A stretch of 64,000 nucleotides of DNA from Trichinella spiralis. Its lineage: Eukaryota > Nematoda > Enoplea > Trichinellida > Trichinellidae. The stretch is from the NCBI GenBank assembly GCA_000181795.3, contig CM012954.1:799249-863248 (forward strand), read 5' to 3'. Positions 48,497 to 61,400 of the stretch are shown here, piece by piece (within the stretch, counting starts at the first letter, position 1; every line of letters begins with the position of its first letter). The translations under genes were made by a program, and so were the position numbers. The notes below the pieces were generated by a model, which saw only the letters and a program-made list of their open reading frames with translations, had not been told where the DNA came from and made no database searches.

Positions 48497-50067
48497 ATTA
48501 CACAACATACAGACAACATTTTACACTAATACTAAATTTCAATTATTTTTATTATTTGACATTATTCTAGATGATAAAAAGTAAAGTAAACGTTCTAAAC
48601 ATTAAGCATCATGAATAACGTTACTTACTTCATATTTGGAAAAACTTATCTCGTGAAAACAACAAAAAACTTCGTTTACAGAAGTTATCTTTACTGACAC
48701 ATTTCTGATATGAAAACCTTAACCGACACGCTGCATGCAACTCTTGCGATACAATCAAAATTACTGTATCTTTAGGAATTTCAAGTATTAATTTATAAGT
48801 GTGGGCAAGTGTTCTTACTCAAGTGTGCATCTGATACAAAATACAATAAGTTATTTGTTTCAAATTATAATAAAGCTTCTTGGGGGTGAAATGGTGAAAA
48901 AACGAAGTTGAATAAATGATTATAAAAGCGATTAGACAAAAGCTGAAGGAGATCACGGGCTTAATGTTCAATCTGATTGGTTCATTCTGATTTCCGGTTC
49001 CAACTTCAAATCTGCGAAGCCTCGTTTTATTATTCTTTTCTTACTTACGTCCGAAAAGCAAAGAAATGCTCCATTACTGATAACGCTAGTGCTTCAAGGG
49101 AAACTGAGTTGCATAATTGAAAAACAACCCTAACATAGCATCATTCGACTAAGCCTACATGCACTATACCTCAACTTTGAATTACATATGCTCTGCAAAA
49201 GTTATTTTCAGTAATTTTACATTAATTTTGTTTTATCGCCATTAAATAAAATTGCCTTATCAATTACTGCTTAGATCAATTGTTTAAAAACTAGAATACG
49301 AGATAATCATGCACAAACGTTCCTTTCTGTTAACGTTAATGGTTTAAAGCTAGATTCACATATACTGCTGTTTAATAATGTATCATAGCTAAATATAGCT
49401 TTCTACAACCAAATTTATTATTTCTTATATTACTGTTTTCATCACGCAATCAAAGAAGTTTAATTAATTTGCGACAATTTCAATGTCTGCGTGCAGTTCA
49501 CATTATTTTATATTGTTATTGCTGTTGTTTTTACCTTTTTGAAAATTACTTTAAGCTTTTGCACGTACTTAAAAAGTCTGCTCAAATGAACATTATTTCC
49601 TTTTATTAAAATATTTCTTACTGTACTTAATCTTGATTTCACTTCAAGAATTTATACCATAATGCTACGGATGCTTTAATCAGGGCAATTTATGTTTATT
49701 TTGCTTGCTTAACTTTTAAATAATAATTTTTTTACTCGAGAAATATAATTCAATTATAGCATACTGTATAACTTTTCAAAAATTCTAAAATGGAGAAATT
49801 CCCGATATGTTTCTCATTTTCGACTTATTAGAACTTTATCTGATCTCGATGAATTGAATTTTCCTAGTGAAATCTTTTTCATTTACCAACCTTTAACTAA
49901 AAAAATTGTTTTTCAGATACAGTCAATCACACTGGTGAAATGATCCTTTAAAATCTACTTATGGAAGAATTTTATTTCCCATTTGAAGAGGAAAATATTT
50001 GTGTTTTATTTTTTTTGAAAATAGTTTCAGCCATCATTATTATGTACATAATTTTCACTCAAAGACC
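48497..50067. other. Intergenic
   Basis: AT-rich, no gene supported. Near the right end a TAGTTTCAG acceptor (AG at 50029-50030) lies 37 nt before the gluconokinase start, consistent with trans-splicing or a 5' UTR intron. Confidence 0.5.
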
Positions 50068-50634
50068 ATGAACGGAAATGAATTAAAAGTGTGCATTGTT
50101 ATGGGCGTAGCGGGTTGCGGCAAAACGACAGTTGGTAGTGCAATTGCCAAAAAATGTAATGTGACATTTTTGGACGCCGATGATTATCACAGTTTTTCAA
50201 ATAAACAGAAAATGCTCAGTGGAATTGCCCTAACTGACGAAGATCGAGCTGTATGGTTGATCACACTGGATATGCTATTGTCTGGATGTTATGCAGCTAG
50301 AAAAAGCGTCGTAATCGCTTGCTCGGCACTGAAGCGTCAGTACAGGAAAATTTTATTTGGAACCAACAACCACCGCGCTAACTGTACAGAAATCATATAC
50401 TTGAAAATTAGTGAAGAGACTGCGCGACAAAGAGTGAACAACCGTCAGGATCATTTTTTCCCGTCAAAATTAATAGCTAGTCAGTTTGAAGCACTACAGC
50501 CACCAGAAGCTGATGAATGTAGTTGTGTAGTTGAGATAAACGCCAATATGGAACTGAAAAATGTCATCAGTTCTGCTGTTGAACATTTTCAAAAATGTAC
50601 TAGGTCAAAACAGCAGAAACATCCAACTAGGTGA
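50068..50634 (+). CDS. IDNK: Gluconokinase
   Basis: Single exon of 188 residues. It phosphorylates D-gluconate to 6-phosphogluconate, feeding the pentose phosphate pathway in the cytosol. Walker A motif GVAGCGKTTVG is at residues 13-23. Other family signatures are DADDYHS (substrate and Mg2+ region), MLSGIALTDEDRAVWL, CSALKRQYR and HFFPSKLIASQFEALQPP. Length is normal for the family. An upstream in-frame extension to 49999 exists but crosses the likely acceptor at 50029-50030, so the ATG at 50068 is preferred. It is convergent with the DMAC1-like gene, 113 nt away. Confidence 0.93.
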   Translation: MNGNELKVCIVMGVAGCGKTTVGSAIAKKCNVTFLDADDYHSFSNKQKMLSGIALTDEDRAVWLITLDMLLSGCYAARKSVVIACSALKRQYRKILFGTNNHRANCTEIIYLKISEETARQRVNNRQDHFFPSKLIASQFEALQPPEADECSCVVEINANMELKNVISSAVEHFQKCTRSKQQKHPTR

Positions 50635-50747
50635 AAGTATTCCTTAGCTTTCTCCAATCTCGCCTAGCATTCTCAACACCGACATAAGCTGCGCCTATAT
50701 CAATTTTATCCATGTTAATTTGGTGCCATTTAACGAGTTATCTTTAC

Positions 50748-50933
50748 TTAAATGAATAAACAAATAAATGCCCACCATGTCATACCTGCAGCTAACGAAT
50801 AATAAATTATTCGGGTAGTGCGCTTGAATGTCGGGTTAGTTCTAGCCGCATATGCAAAATAGCCCGCGAAACCAGCACACGTAACTAAAGAAATCAAAGC
50901 ACAGCTTTGACATACTTGATTCTCTGCGTCCAT
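50748..50933 (-). CDS. Small membrane protein, DMAC1/TMEM261-like
   Basis: 61-residue frame with a CxSC motif (VCQSCALIS) near the N-terminus and two hydrophobic helices (about 12-30 and 42-60). The CxSC followed by a Gly/Ala-rich helix and a second helix containing a Trp resembles DMAC1/TMEM261 (DUF4536), a mitochondrial factor in complex I membrane-arm assembly. A TTTTTTAG acceptor abuts the ATG with no bases between, so this is either a trans-spliced short mRNA or a downstream exon of a longer gene. A potential donor (CTGCAG/GTATGA) inside the frame is probably not used, because the read-through part keeps the second helix. Confidence 0.5.
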   Translation of the reverse strand: MDAENQVCQSCALISLVTCAGFAGYFAYAARTNPTFKRTTRIIYYSLAAGMTWWAFICLFI

Positions 50934-51512
50934 CTAAAAAAAAGTATCAAGAAAATATTATAAATCTTACAGAACTGTGTGTAATAAAATGATACCGTTC
51001 TTAACAGAAGAAAAGAAAATGCTTGAGGCGTATTTTTCTTTCCAGTAAACGCAAAAAATTAATCGGTTAAAATGTAAAATTCAAGAAAAAACAACAAAAC
51101 AGTGCTTAAACTTTTGTGAGTCTGTGGCTAAAAATTTCCTAAAAAATCATTTTTGTTAATATTAATTCAGCATTTCCAATATTCATAAATTAAAAGCTGC
51201 AAAAAATAATGTTCTTTCACTAAAGTTATAGAATTCCGTATAAGCTTGTGTATTCATTTTTGTTCGATACTATTTTATTCTCAAATTTTCTATAAAACTG
51301 AAATAGTGTACCAACTTTGTATGACCATTCGAATATGGTTACAATTCACTGAAAATACGGAAAAAATTCTATGAATTCTGACATTTAAACAATATCCTTA
51401 CATTAATCATTATTCTGAATAACATGTAAAAATAAGATGACTAACCATACAAATAAAAAAGGAAATATTAAATATGAAAAGTTATAATTAATTAGTAATA
51501 CTTAATACAATT
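50934..51512. other. Intergenic
   Basis: AT-rich spacer between two minus-strand genes, with nothing else visible. Confidence 0.6.
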
Positions 51513-52433
51513 TCATGATACAAGTTCATCAGGGTGAACAGAACGCTTCGAAGTTACAAGAGACTGTTGCGTAACATCAATCGGTAATGCTTTACGCATG
51601 TCTAAATAAAAATATGATTAGAACATTAAAAAAATGAACTGCATATATATTCAAAATATACCGTATGCATCTTCTTCCTGATCGCCCGAATAATAACCAA
51701 TTACTCGGCGGTACAGAGCGTAACCCTGTGATAAATAAATGTCGACAGCCAAGCGATTGCTTACGCGTACGTACAAGTCAACATAATAAGCATTTTTTCT
51801 ATAATAAACATAAAAAACAATAATTACGCATTAAGAAAGTCAAACTTTTAACTCACTTTTCAGAAACGTCTTCTAAAGCAGCAATCAGCTTTACTGCGCT
51901 ACCCAAACGACGATATCTGCAATCGACTGAAACGGCAGTCACGTGACCATGCAAATTTTCTCCGTCTCCTTCTGTTTTGCCCATGACTGTAAAGAATAAA
52001 AACTTCACAATGTTCACTGGTCAGCTAACAGAATGCACATCAAACATACTATAACCCATGAGTTCGCCATTATGATTTTCTGCAACCAAAAACTGATCTG
52101 GCCACTGAGACAAATAATGCAGATAAAAGTTCAAAGAGTACTAAAATTTAAGCGACTCATTGATTTGAAAGAACAAACTGAAACAAATAAAGCAAACTGA
52201 AAAGATTTTTAAACCCATATAATTCTGTTAATGACAAAAATAACGGACTACGCACATCATGCATCTATATATTTGAGGTATAAAACAAAATAATTACCGT
52301 CTCCGTTAGCGGATCAAGATTTCTAAAATATAAATTGAAAAATTACATATAAATATGTGTTAAATATTTTTTCTACTTACATTCGAGTAAATTCAAACAA
52401 ATCGGTGCATCTGAATTGACGCAAGTACGTCAT
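51513..52433 (-). CDS. NAA20: N-alpha-acetyltransferase 20, NatB catalytic subunit
   Basis: Six exons: 52433-52381, 52322-52298 (25 nt), 52140-52050, 51986-51857, 51798-51662 and 51601-51513. Phases join to 174 residues (human 178). NatB acetylates nascent N-termini beginning Met-Asp, Met-Glu, Met-Asn or Met-Gln on ribosomes, with NAA25. The GNAT fold is clear: NLDPLTETY near the N-terminus, GHVTAVSV strand, acetyl-CoA loop YRRLGSA, and the strongly conserved VDLYVRVSN and EEDAYDMRKAL. No odd residues at these sites. Confidence 0.95.
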
Positions 52434-53522
52434 AATAAAAATCGCAAATGATATACTATTGCTTCCAAAATAAAATCTGCCTAAAAGTTCCAACATGAAC
52501 AATTTTAAATAAAAAAATTCAAAATAAATAATAAAATTTTATTTACTTCAATAAGATCAAGCTTATTCAAAAAATTCTTACAAGACCGAAAAATTATACA
52601 CACTGGTCTACTTGCAGATGTTGAATGGTGGTTTACTCTGAATTCATTTATAAACAAACCAAGAAACATGTTTAAGCTTAAATTTTCTATCTCACAGAAA
52701 GCCATTTAGTTCATTTATCCACAATTTTCATCAAATAAAATTCTCAGAAACAACAACCTTACCATAGTTTTTACAGATAATGAAATATTATTATTCATAC
52801 GGTATCTACAAAATTACTTAGGTATTGCTAAACACTTTAGTTTCATTTGTAATTTATTTGAAAACCTCTTTTACGCTCATTTTCAATTTATTGCATATTC
52901 CAATCAATATTCACTTTTAATAAGTTATACTGTAATTTTATTACAATAGTGATTATAAAGTACAATTTAAAAATTTAACTCGCTGTTGATTGCACAACAC
53001 CAATTTTGATTTTTAAAAATAATTTTTAACGTATTTCATAAAGTACTTAATTCTTTTTTTACAATTTAATACTTTTATGAAACAAGTAGAACAATGCACA
53101 ATACAAAAGCACAAGATGAAGTTATTTCCAGTAATCATAATGGAGTTTTGCACACTTATTTCCGTTCTGACATATATTTTCATTAAACAATAAATTTCAC
53201 ACTACTTGAAACCTTTATTTCCAACAAATTTCAACTGCTCAGAAAGCAATAAGCATGGAGTAAAAACATGTCTCCAGCGCACGTTAAAATAATTCTTGCA
53301 GCAATTTTCATTTCAACTGAACCTTAACCTCAGATAAACCTATTTCAATCTACCTAATCATGTCGGTCTGCAAATAAATGACTACTTTCATCATACCGAC
53401 TGACCATAAATCTCAACGTGATGCAAAAATTACTTGCCCGCTGCATACTGTCACAAACCTAATGCCATAATAAATAATGCAATTACTACTTTTGACCAAC
53501 TAACAATGCAATTAAATATTTC
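52434..53522. other. Intergenic
   Basis: AT-rich spacer between NAA20 and the thiolase 3' end. No gene supported. Confidence 0.6.
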
Positions 53523-55491
53523 TTAGGCAGATACATTTTCAAGAATCATAGCTATGCCTTGACCACCACCGATGCAAGCCGAGCCCAATCCGTATTTCAA
53601 ATTTCGACGTCTAAAACAATCAACGGAAGTCATTGATAATAAAACAAAAATAAAAACAAGCAAATCAGAAGGTGAACCTCAATTCATGCATGAGATGAAC
53701 GACAATGCGATTTCCTGACGTGGCCAGCGGATGTCCAAGAGCAATGGCACCACCGTTAACATTCGTTTTATCCGGATCCAGCTTCAATTCCCTTTCAACT
53801 ACCGCACATTGGGATGCAAACGCTTCATTCACCTAAACGTGAAAAATAAAGTGAAAAAACTAGAACTTATGATAACAGGGCAACACTACGTTGTTCACTT
53901 TCATTATATAAGTAAAATAAAAATAAACGGAAAACTGAATAACCAACTATTTTAAAATATTCATACTTCAACAAGATCCATATCCTTCAAGTTCATCTGC
54001 ACTTTCTCCATAAGACCTTTGACAGCAGGAACGGGTCCAATGCCCATAATGCTTGGATCGCAACCGCTGACATTCCAACCGATAATTTTTACCAGTGGAG
54101 TCAAATGATAATCTTTGACTGCTTTTTCAGATGCAACAATAACTGCCGATGCACCATCACATATACCGGACGCATTGCCAGCCGTGACAATTCCACCTTT
54201 TTTAAAAGCGGAAGGCAATTTTCCCAGAATTTCCATTGAAGTTTCGCGAGGATGTTCATCGACCTCGAAATTCTCTTCGCCTTTTTTTGTTTTCACCTTC
54301 ACTGGCACAATTTCCTGCTTGAAGTAGCCATTGTTATTTGCTTAAAATAGAAAGAAAAAAAATAAAGCATTTGTGTGCGTGTGTGTGATGTATTTTAAAA
54401 TTTATTTTATCACCAAGTCTCCATCTGGTTTGTGATCGAAGGGCCAGCTCGTCCGCCTGCTGGCGAGTTATTCCAAACTTAGTGGCAATTGTCTCGGCTG
54501 TCATACCCATCGGTGCACCAACGAAAGTATCAGTCAATGTTTCCATAAGAGTGTCATAGAGCTTGCAAAATAAAACAATGTCAGAACATAAAACTTCAAA
54601 ATTAAAAAAAAATAATATCCAACCCCAAGTTTTGCACCAAACTTGGTGCCGAAACGAACGTCACGAACAGCATATGTCGCCTGACTCATACTTTCTGATC
54701 CTCCAGCAATTACAACGTTACTGTCACCAACCATGATCTCCTTAAACATGAAATATTATTACGTTTTCCATTTCAACAACAGCAAGTGAAAACAAAACTG
54801 CTTTGACTTACACGGGCTGCATCGATGATGGACTGAAACCCTGAACCGCAAAGACGATTTACGGACATGGCCGGAACATGAATCGGAAGACCCATGCGAA
54901 GAGTTACATGTCGGGCCAAATAACCTGCATCGTCAGAAGCATGAATACAGTTGCCAAATATGACTGAGTTAACATTATTCGGAGAAACCCCAGAAGCCTC
55001 CAAAGCCGCTCGTGCCACAATCTCGCCCATGTCAATTGGTGTATGATTTTTCAATTTTCCTCCATATGCTCCAAAAGCAGTTCTCTTTCCAGCGACAATA
55101 AAAACATCTAAAATACCAAAGTATGATGACAGTGAATAATTTGAAACATTACACGCGCAACAGTTTATAATTATCAACATTTCACACGCCTTACCAGCGT
55201 AAAAATGCAACGAAAAACTTTTCACTTAAATGTGATTTACGGACAATAATACGAAATATTTGAATATGAAAACTTAATTAACTTATGTTTCAAAAATAAT
55301 AAAAAAACTTTTAAATGGCATAAATATACTTGAAATTCAAATTAACTACAGTATCAAGAAAGTCAGCAATGCTGTCCAGTTGAAAGTAATGTTTAACAAA
55401 TAAAAATGTAGCAGCAGAATATAGAATTACTTTAAAATTTATTTTACATAATAAAAAAACTGAATGACTCACTCTGAGGTAACGGGCGCAT
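53523..55491 (-). CDS. ACAA2: 3-ketoacyl-CoA thiolase, ACAA2-like
   Basis: Eight exons: 55491-55473 (19 nt), 55224-55195 (30 nt), 55107-54812, 54740-54624, 54561-54414, 54340-53967, 53832-53678 and 53610-53523. Phases join to 408 residues (human ACAA2 397). It cleaves 3-ketoacyl-CoA with CoA in the last step of mitochondrial beta-oxidation. The nucleophile Cys103 is in [10 protein letters not shown]; His362 is in GHPL; the second catalytic Cys392 is in [37 protein letters not shown] and [14 protein letters not shown] are closest to ACAA2 among thiolases as I know them. The model starts MRPLPQMKSF, a short basic leader as in the family, where import uses an uncleaved N-terminal signal. The sequence after the catalytic His is ATSG, where the family usually has GGSG or GASG. 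Confidence 0.94.
54364..54390. repeat. Short (GT)n tract in thiolase intron
   Basis: GT-rich run of about ten units with interruptions between exons 5 and 6 of the thiolase gene. Confidence 0.7.
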
Positions 55492-58400
55492 TGTGATGGA
55501 AGTATCAAGTCAAAAAATAACAACAACTTTGCGGAGAATACTGTTAATATATTCTTGTTATGAAAGTAGAATTCTGAAATGAAAAAAAATATTAAATATG
55601 CATGTTCAATGACTGAAAATATCTGTTTAATTTGAAACTGTTTGCTCGTCATAAATTCTAAATTTTGCAGAGAATTGCAATTCAAAAACAAGCCCAACAC
55701 TGTAAACAAAAACCGACCATTTCACATCAACTGCAAATAGCAGCAAAACTAAAATATATCAAAGATTTCATTTCATTAAGTTATTTTTATCTTACATGGA
55801 CAACTATGTCAAAATTTATTTCAAATCATCCGTCAAATAAAACAAACGTCACATCCTGAGAACAGTCAAATAACGACTGATCAAACATTTTGTATTTACC
55901 CAAAATTTTCAAACAACTAATTTAAACAAGTTTACAGTATCTACGATGATTTCAGCTGAAATTCCATTGAATAAATTGCATCAAAAGTCATCTTATACTA
56001 TATATAACTGACAGAGTATTAAAATTAAAAAAACTGTAGTGTAATAACTGTAAAAATAATAATAAAAGCAAGCTATGCACATATCGTGTTTTTCATTCAA
56101 AAATGTTCACCACTTGTCATAAATCTAACCAGCAAGGAAAGCTAAAAATAACTGTTTCTACTTTTGCAACTAATTCTACACAGTAAATGTATCATGTTTA
56201 CAAAATTGCATTCATTTAATCTGAATTCAGTAAATTAATTCGTGTGCAATGAAAGGAAAGAAAAAAAATTTTCAAAAATTGTCTGCAACAAATACCATTT
56301 CCTTTAAAATGCAATAATTCTTAAGATTTTCGGTTGCAACTACAAATTTCGCTAATAATTTGCTTATTGGCAGTTTTAAAATAAAATTATTCAAAAAAAT
56401 TAATAGGGCTTACTTAATTAAATTTAAACAAAACAATCTAAAAAAGCATACTCAATTTCAAAGGAGAAAAGAAGCACGTATCGGAAAATGCAGCAAATAG
56501 TGGAAACACGTATTTGCAAGTCTGCCGGGTCAACAGATGCTGTACGCCAAGCAAATGACTGCATTTGTTACATTTAAGAAACTCAGGATAACTAACAATT
56601 GTTATGATTAATTGAAGCACACGACACAAGTAGAAATAGTTAATTTGCAAATTTAAATGAATCTTATGCAATAAGTGCATCATAATTAACCATCTTTTTG
56701 ACAAACATGAAAAAGCAAAATAAAATTGCTCCCTTACATTTTCAAAGTTATGGAAACATATTCAATTCATATTTATACATAAACCTGCATGAAAAGAAAG
56801 TATGATCATAAGAAGTTAATAGTAAAAACTGTTAGTAAAAATGCTGGGATGACGCGCAAACTGCAACCAATGTTGGTAAATTATAAAATGAGTTATTTAG
56901 GTTGTAAATAGTGGAATAAAATTTTTTAAGCGTAAAATATCTAAAAAGTTGTTCCTTTTGTACTTTTAGAAAAATTACAGTACTTCTAAGGCTACAGTGG
57001 ATGTGAGAATTGAAACATTTTATTTAATATACGGTTCCGAAAAAGTTTTGACATTAAAAATGTTACATTCTGATGTAGTCAATATCCAAGTTCTGTTCAA
57101 CGCTTCAATGAATTTCACAGTACAAAATAAAAAAACTGTAAATAGTATTAGTAGTAGCATATAATAAATAACAAGTTACAAATTAAAATTTGATCTCCCC
57201 TCATATTTTGCAGAAGGATACTCTAAAGCAAACTTTATATTCCACAAAAACAACAACAGCAACGTGTACTTTGAAAAATTTATTAAATCACGAGACAGAT
57301 TATCATTATTAAATCCTTTCGACTGAAAATGTAAAACAGACAAATGTGGTGATTGCATAAAATGCATTTGAGGTAACAAGTATCAAAGAGAGTTTCCTTT
57401 TTGGACTGTGGGGTGGTCTTTTGGTACTGCTCAACAATAATCTCGTTGGTTGGCAAAGTTTCTTATTAAACGGATGATTATGAACGAGAATTTGTTGCAC
57501 CATTTAATAAAACTTTTTCTTATATAAAATTCATGTCAAATTGGCGTAAAATTCCTTGGCATACTTATTATGCCTTTTATGTTTCCACGGTTTGAAATCA
57601 ACATTGAAATCACAATATTATCACCAGCACAATCGAAATTTGTGCAACAATTTCAAAACAGTCAACTGCTATCTGTTTTTCCATTCTTTTCTCACCACTG
57701 CAGTCATATTGTTATGTATCCATTAATAACTTAATCTTAATGCAATAACCATCACAACGTTGCTTCAAATTCACCAGAAAAAAGACACTTCATCTCAACG
57801 TAGTATCGTTGAACTTGCTTTATAATAATTCATGACATTAAACTGTCAATAAGGCAAGAAAACTGAAATGTCAGCTTTTGGCAAATTTTCCAAACATTAA
57901 TTTAAAAATTGTGTGCCTCTTGCAAAGCAGCAGCTGTTTTGCAAAGCTTCACGATGCCGTTGGAGGTTCTTTTTCCTTCCCATTGCGGAAGAGCAACTGA
58001 AAATCATTGCTTCTTCAACATTCATTAATAGAAATAAACAAAAGAATATAAATTATGATAAAAAGATGCAAAAAGCGATAAAAGTTTTTCCTTGAAATTA
58101 CTGGAAACAAGTGACGACGAAATATTTCCGTCCCGAGTGACAGAAACAAATCAACTGCAGCATTTGCGAAACAGCTTGCTCACATTGGATTTTTCATGGC
58201 AGCAATTTTGAAACGTTCATAACAATATTGAGTATTAATCAAGCTGTTTCAATAAAATCATCATCATCATCACCTAAACTGAACGTTATTTATTTTCACA
58301 TTTCTTCATATAAGATAATTTTCCAGTAAAACAAATGCTAACAACATGAATTATTCAATGTTGTTCGTATTATAATAATACGAATATGTTGCCATACTGA

Positions 58401-61400
58401 CGCGGTTGAAATTAATGATCATTTGTTTCTTTTCTACAATTGATAAATCTGTCCACATGAAAAAATAATAAATCTAAAGTTTAAATTATGTCATTTTAAA
58501 CTGCATGGGAGAAATTGACAATTTTATTGCTTTATCAATGCGCATACGTTGAAAAGAATTAAAATGAAAAAGCAATCCTATAAGCGATTGTAAGATAGCA
58601 TCAGATGGCAACCTGGTTTAACAGTGTGTGTAACTATGGTTTTCATTCGCGTTAAGTTATCCCCTGCGTATAGCAAAAAAATTATGTAATTTTCTTTTCA
58701 GAATTACTTCTCTATTTTTTAAAATAACTTATTCACGAATGTATTATTGTGTGGACGAATAAAAACAACAAGAAAAATGATTAATTTTTCATCGGTAATA
58801 TTGACAATTTTAGCTTGTCGCAGTGCTTTCAAAGTCTCATACTGTAAAAATGCAAACTTGCCAAACTGACATTGCTGTGCAGTTTCGCAGATACATTTCC
58901 ACGAATTTAGCTGAACATAACTATTAAATTAAACAATATAATGTAGAAAATCTGAAATTACAGTATTTAAAAGTAATTCATATAACATAAAATGATTTTC
59001 AGGAGTAATGTAGAATAGAGAAAACTTTTTACTGACATTTTTGATTAGAAAAATTAAAAGTTGCAGCATTTTGATTTTATTGTTTCATTAATTATTCTTT
59101 TCGTCATATTAAACTAAAGTACTTATTAAAGTTTTTGTAATCTGATGATCAGCCATGTAAAATGCAATAAATGCAACTGATATGGACAAATGTTTCGTCA
59201 GGAATTAAGGAAAAAAGGCTTTTATTTAAATTCCTACTTTTGCACAAAGTATTACGAACTAAAATTGATTTTTTACCACTGCAATTTAGTAATTTAGTTG
59301 AAAATGAAATCAGTGAACCAAAGATTCAATTATTGAAATAATGATAATAATAAGAATAAATAAAATTTCAAATTTAATCTCATTAAATTCTATCTCTATA
59401 AACAAGTTGAATTAAAAAATATGCAGCACAGTAATTGTTTACATGTAAGCTCTCTTTTGCTAAATTTAAAATTTTGTGCTGACTGAAGAACAAAAAACAA
59501 TAATCATATGGTAATCAAATGCCAAATTAGAACTTTCTTGACGTCACTAGCTTACAAGATATGCCGTGTAGTTACAATTCAATCATTTTATGACAACAAT
59601 CTTTCTGTTTCGCCTTATAATCAAATATGCAGCTTTCATATTTTCTACTCTTTATTTAATTTATGAAGCCAATTTCTTTTTATCATTTCTTTTACATTTC
59701 ATTATTTAAAATACTGACATAGAAAAAAAATATTTTCAGATATTACATGTTAAGTATAAATGGTATGAATTTACAGTTCAATATATTCAGTACATTTAAT
59801 TCAATCATATTATAAAAAGATTGAATAAATTTCTTTGTTTGATAAACGATTCGCTAATTTTTCACTGAAAATAATGATTTTTCACAAAAAAGACTAACAA
59901 CATAAAGTGTTCAAATTTTAAATTGAATTTAGTTCAAGAATTGGAAAATTGGACAGATTTTTAGAATAGAAACAAGTTAACTGCGATTAGAAAAGCAGCT
60001 TTTGTTTCACTTCTCCGTTCCTAAGAGCAGCAAAATGCTAAAATGCAAAGTGTTACGTTGAAATATGATTGATAGTTACTAATGATGGATAACTTTACAC
60101 GATGTAAAAGTCTCATTGAAAGCAGAAAAATTATTTTTTCAAATATATTTCAAGTCGTTGAATATAAGGCTCGATGAAATGAGTACTTTTCGAGATAGGT
60201 TCCTTACCAAAATTAAATCCATAAATTGCAAAACACATAAAAAGAAGTATGCAGAAATTTGCATTTTGGTTACAGTAATGAAAAAATTCACCTCAATTTT
60301 GAAACTGTTTTCCATGTGTTATTAATTATCAAGTGTATTAATTTTTGTTTTTCAGGTTGTTTTGAAACATTATCTTTAAAATGACCAATTGTATTATAAA
60401 TTTTAAAGATTAGCAAAATTGTTGTCTTGTTTACAAAATGGGCTATGAATTTAGAAGCAAATGAATTGTCCAATGATGCTTTCAGGGGCAACCAGGAAAA
60501 GCTATTTTGGAGACTATTTTAAACGATAATTAACTTAGTCTTTTCTGTCAGTATGACACGTTCTTCGGTCTGTCACTTGTCGTCTGTGGTCAATCGATCC
60601 TCAGAGAATGTTGATTTGAAAGAGTCGACTATATGCGCAGCCTTTACGATCATGTTACTCTGAATTGGACTGCCCGACAGACGGTCTGCTCATCCATTCC
60701 AGTTCTCATCCTCCTTTCGCCTTTTAGATATTCAAATCACAAATACCACTTTATAACACAATATCCTCATTTAAAAGTATTTGTCATTTGCTTCACCTGG
60801 TAAGCTGTTTGAATCTTGTTATCAAATTATTCCAATCTCAGGTAATAATGCAGATTTACACAATTTATTATGGTAAAATGCTAATTCCTTTAGATTTAAT
60901 AATGAAATTCAAATTTATCATCGCAAATATACAAGATATTCGTAATTTTGATAAATAACAAAAATAAACTATGATCTAAAATTGTGCTATTGTACTATGG
61001 AATTCTGTAAGCTGTGATTCACCTTATGCACCGTTTTGATGATTTTTGTATAAAAAATTGTAATAAATGATCAAGAGCATGTTTTCATTAAATATTAGTG
61101 AAAAAAGTTATAAAATAATTACAAACTTTAGCCAACAGTTAAATCTGGAAAATTTGAATGAAATTAATTAACTGAACCACTGACATCATCAATTGGCTCA
61201 GAAAAAATAGAAAATTGTTGACGTCAAATTTTGCATAAATATTTAAAATAATAAATATCAGATTGTTTCCATTATTATTTCAAATAAATGAAGTGATGAT
61301 AGAATTTTTAAATTAGAAAAACAATCAACTGCATTTAAATATTGTTATTATTATTATTATCACTTTTACTTTCTCATGTATTAAAAAAATTTACATCATA

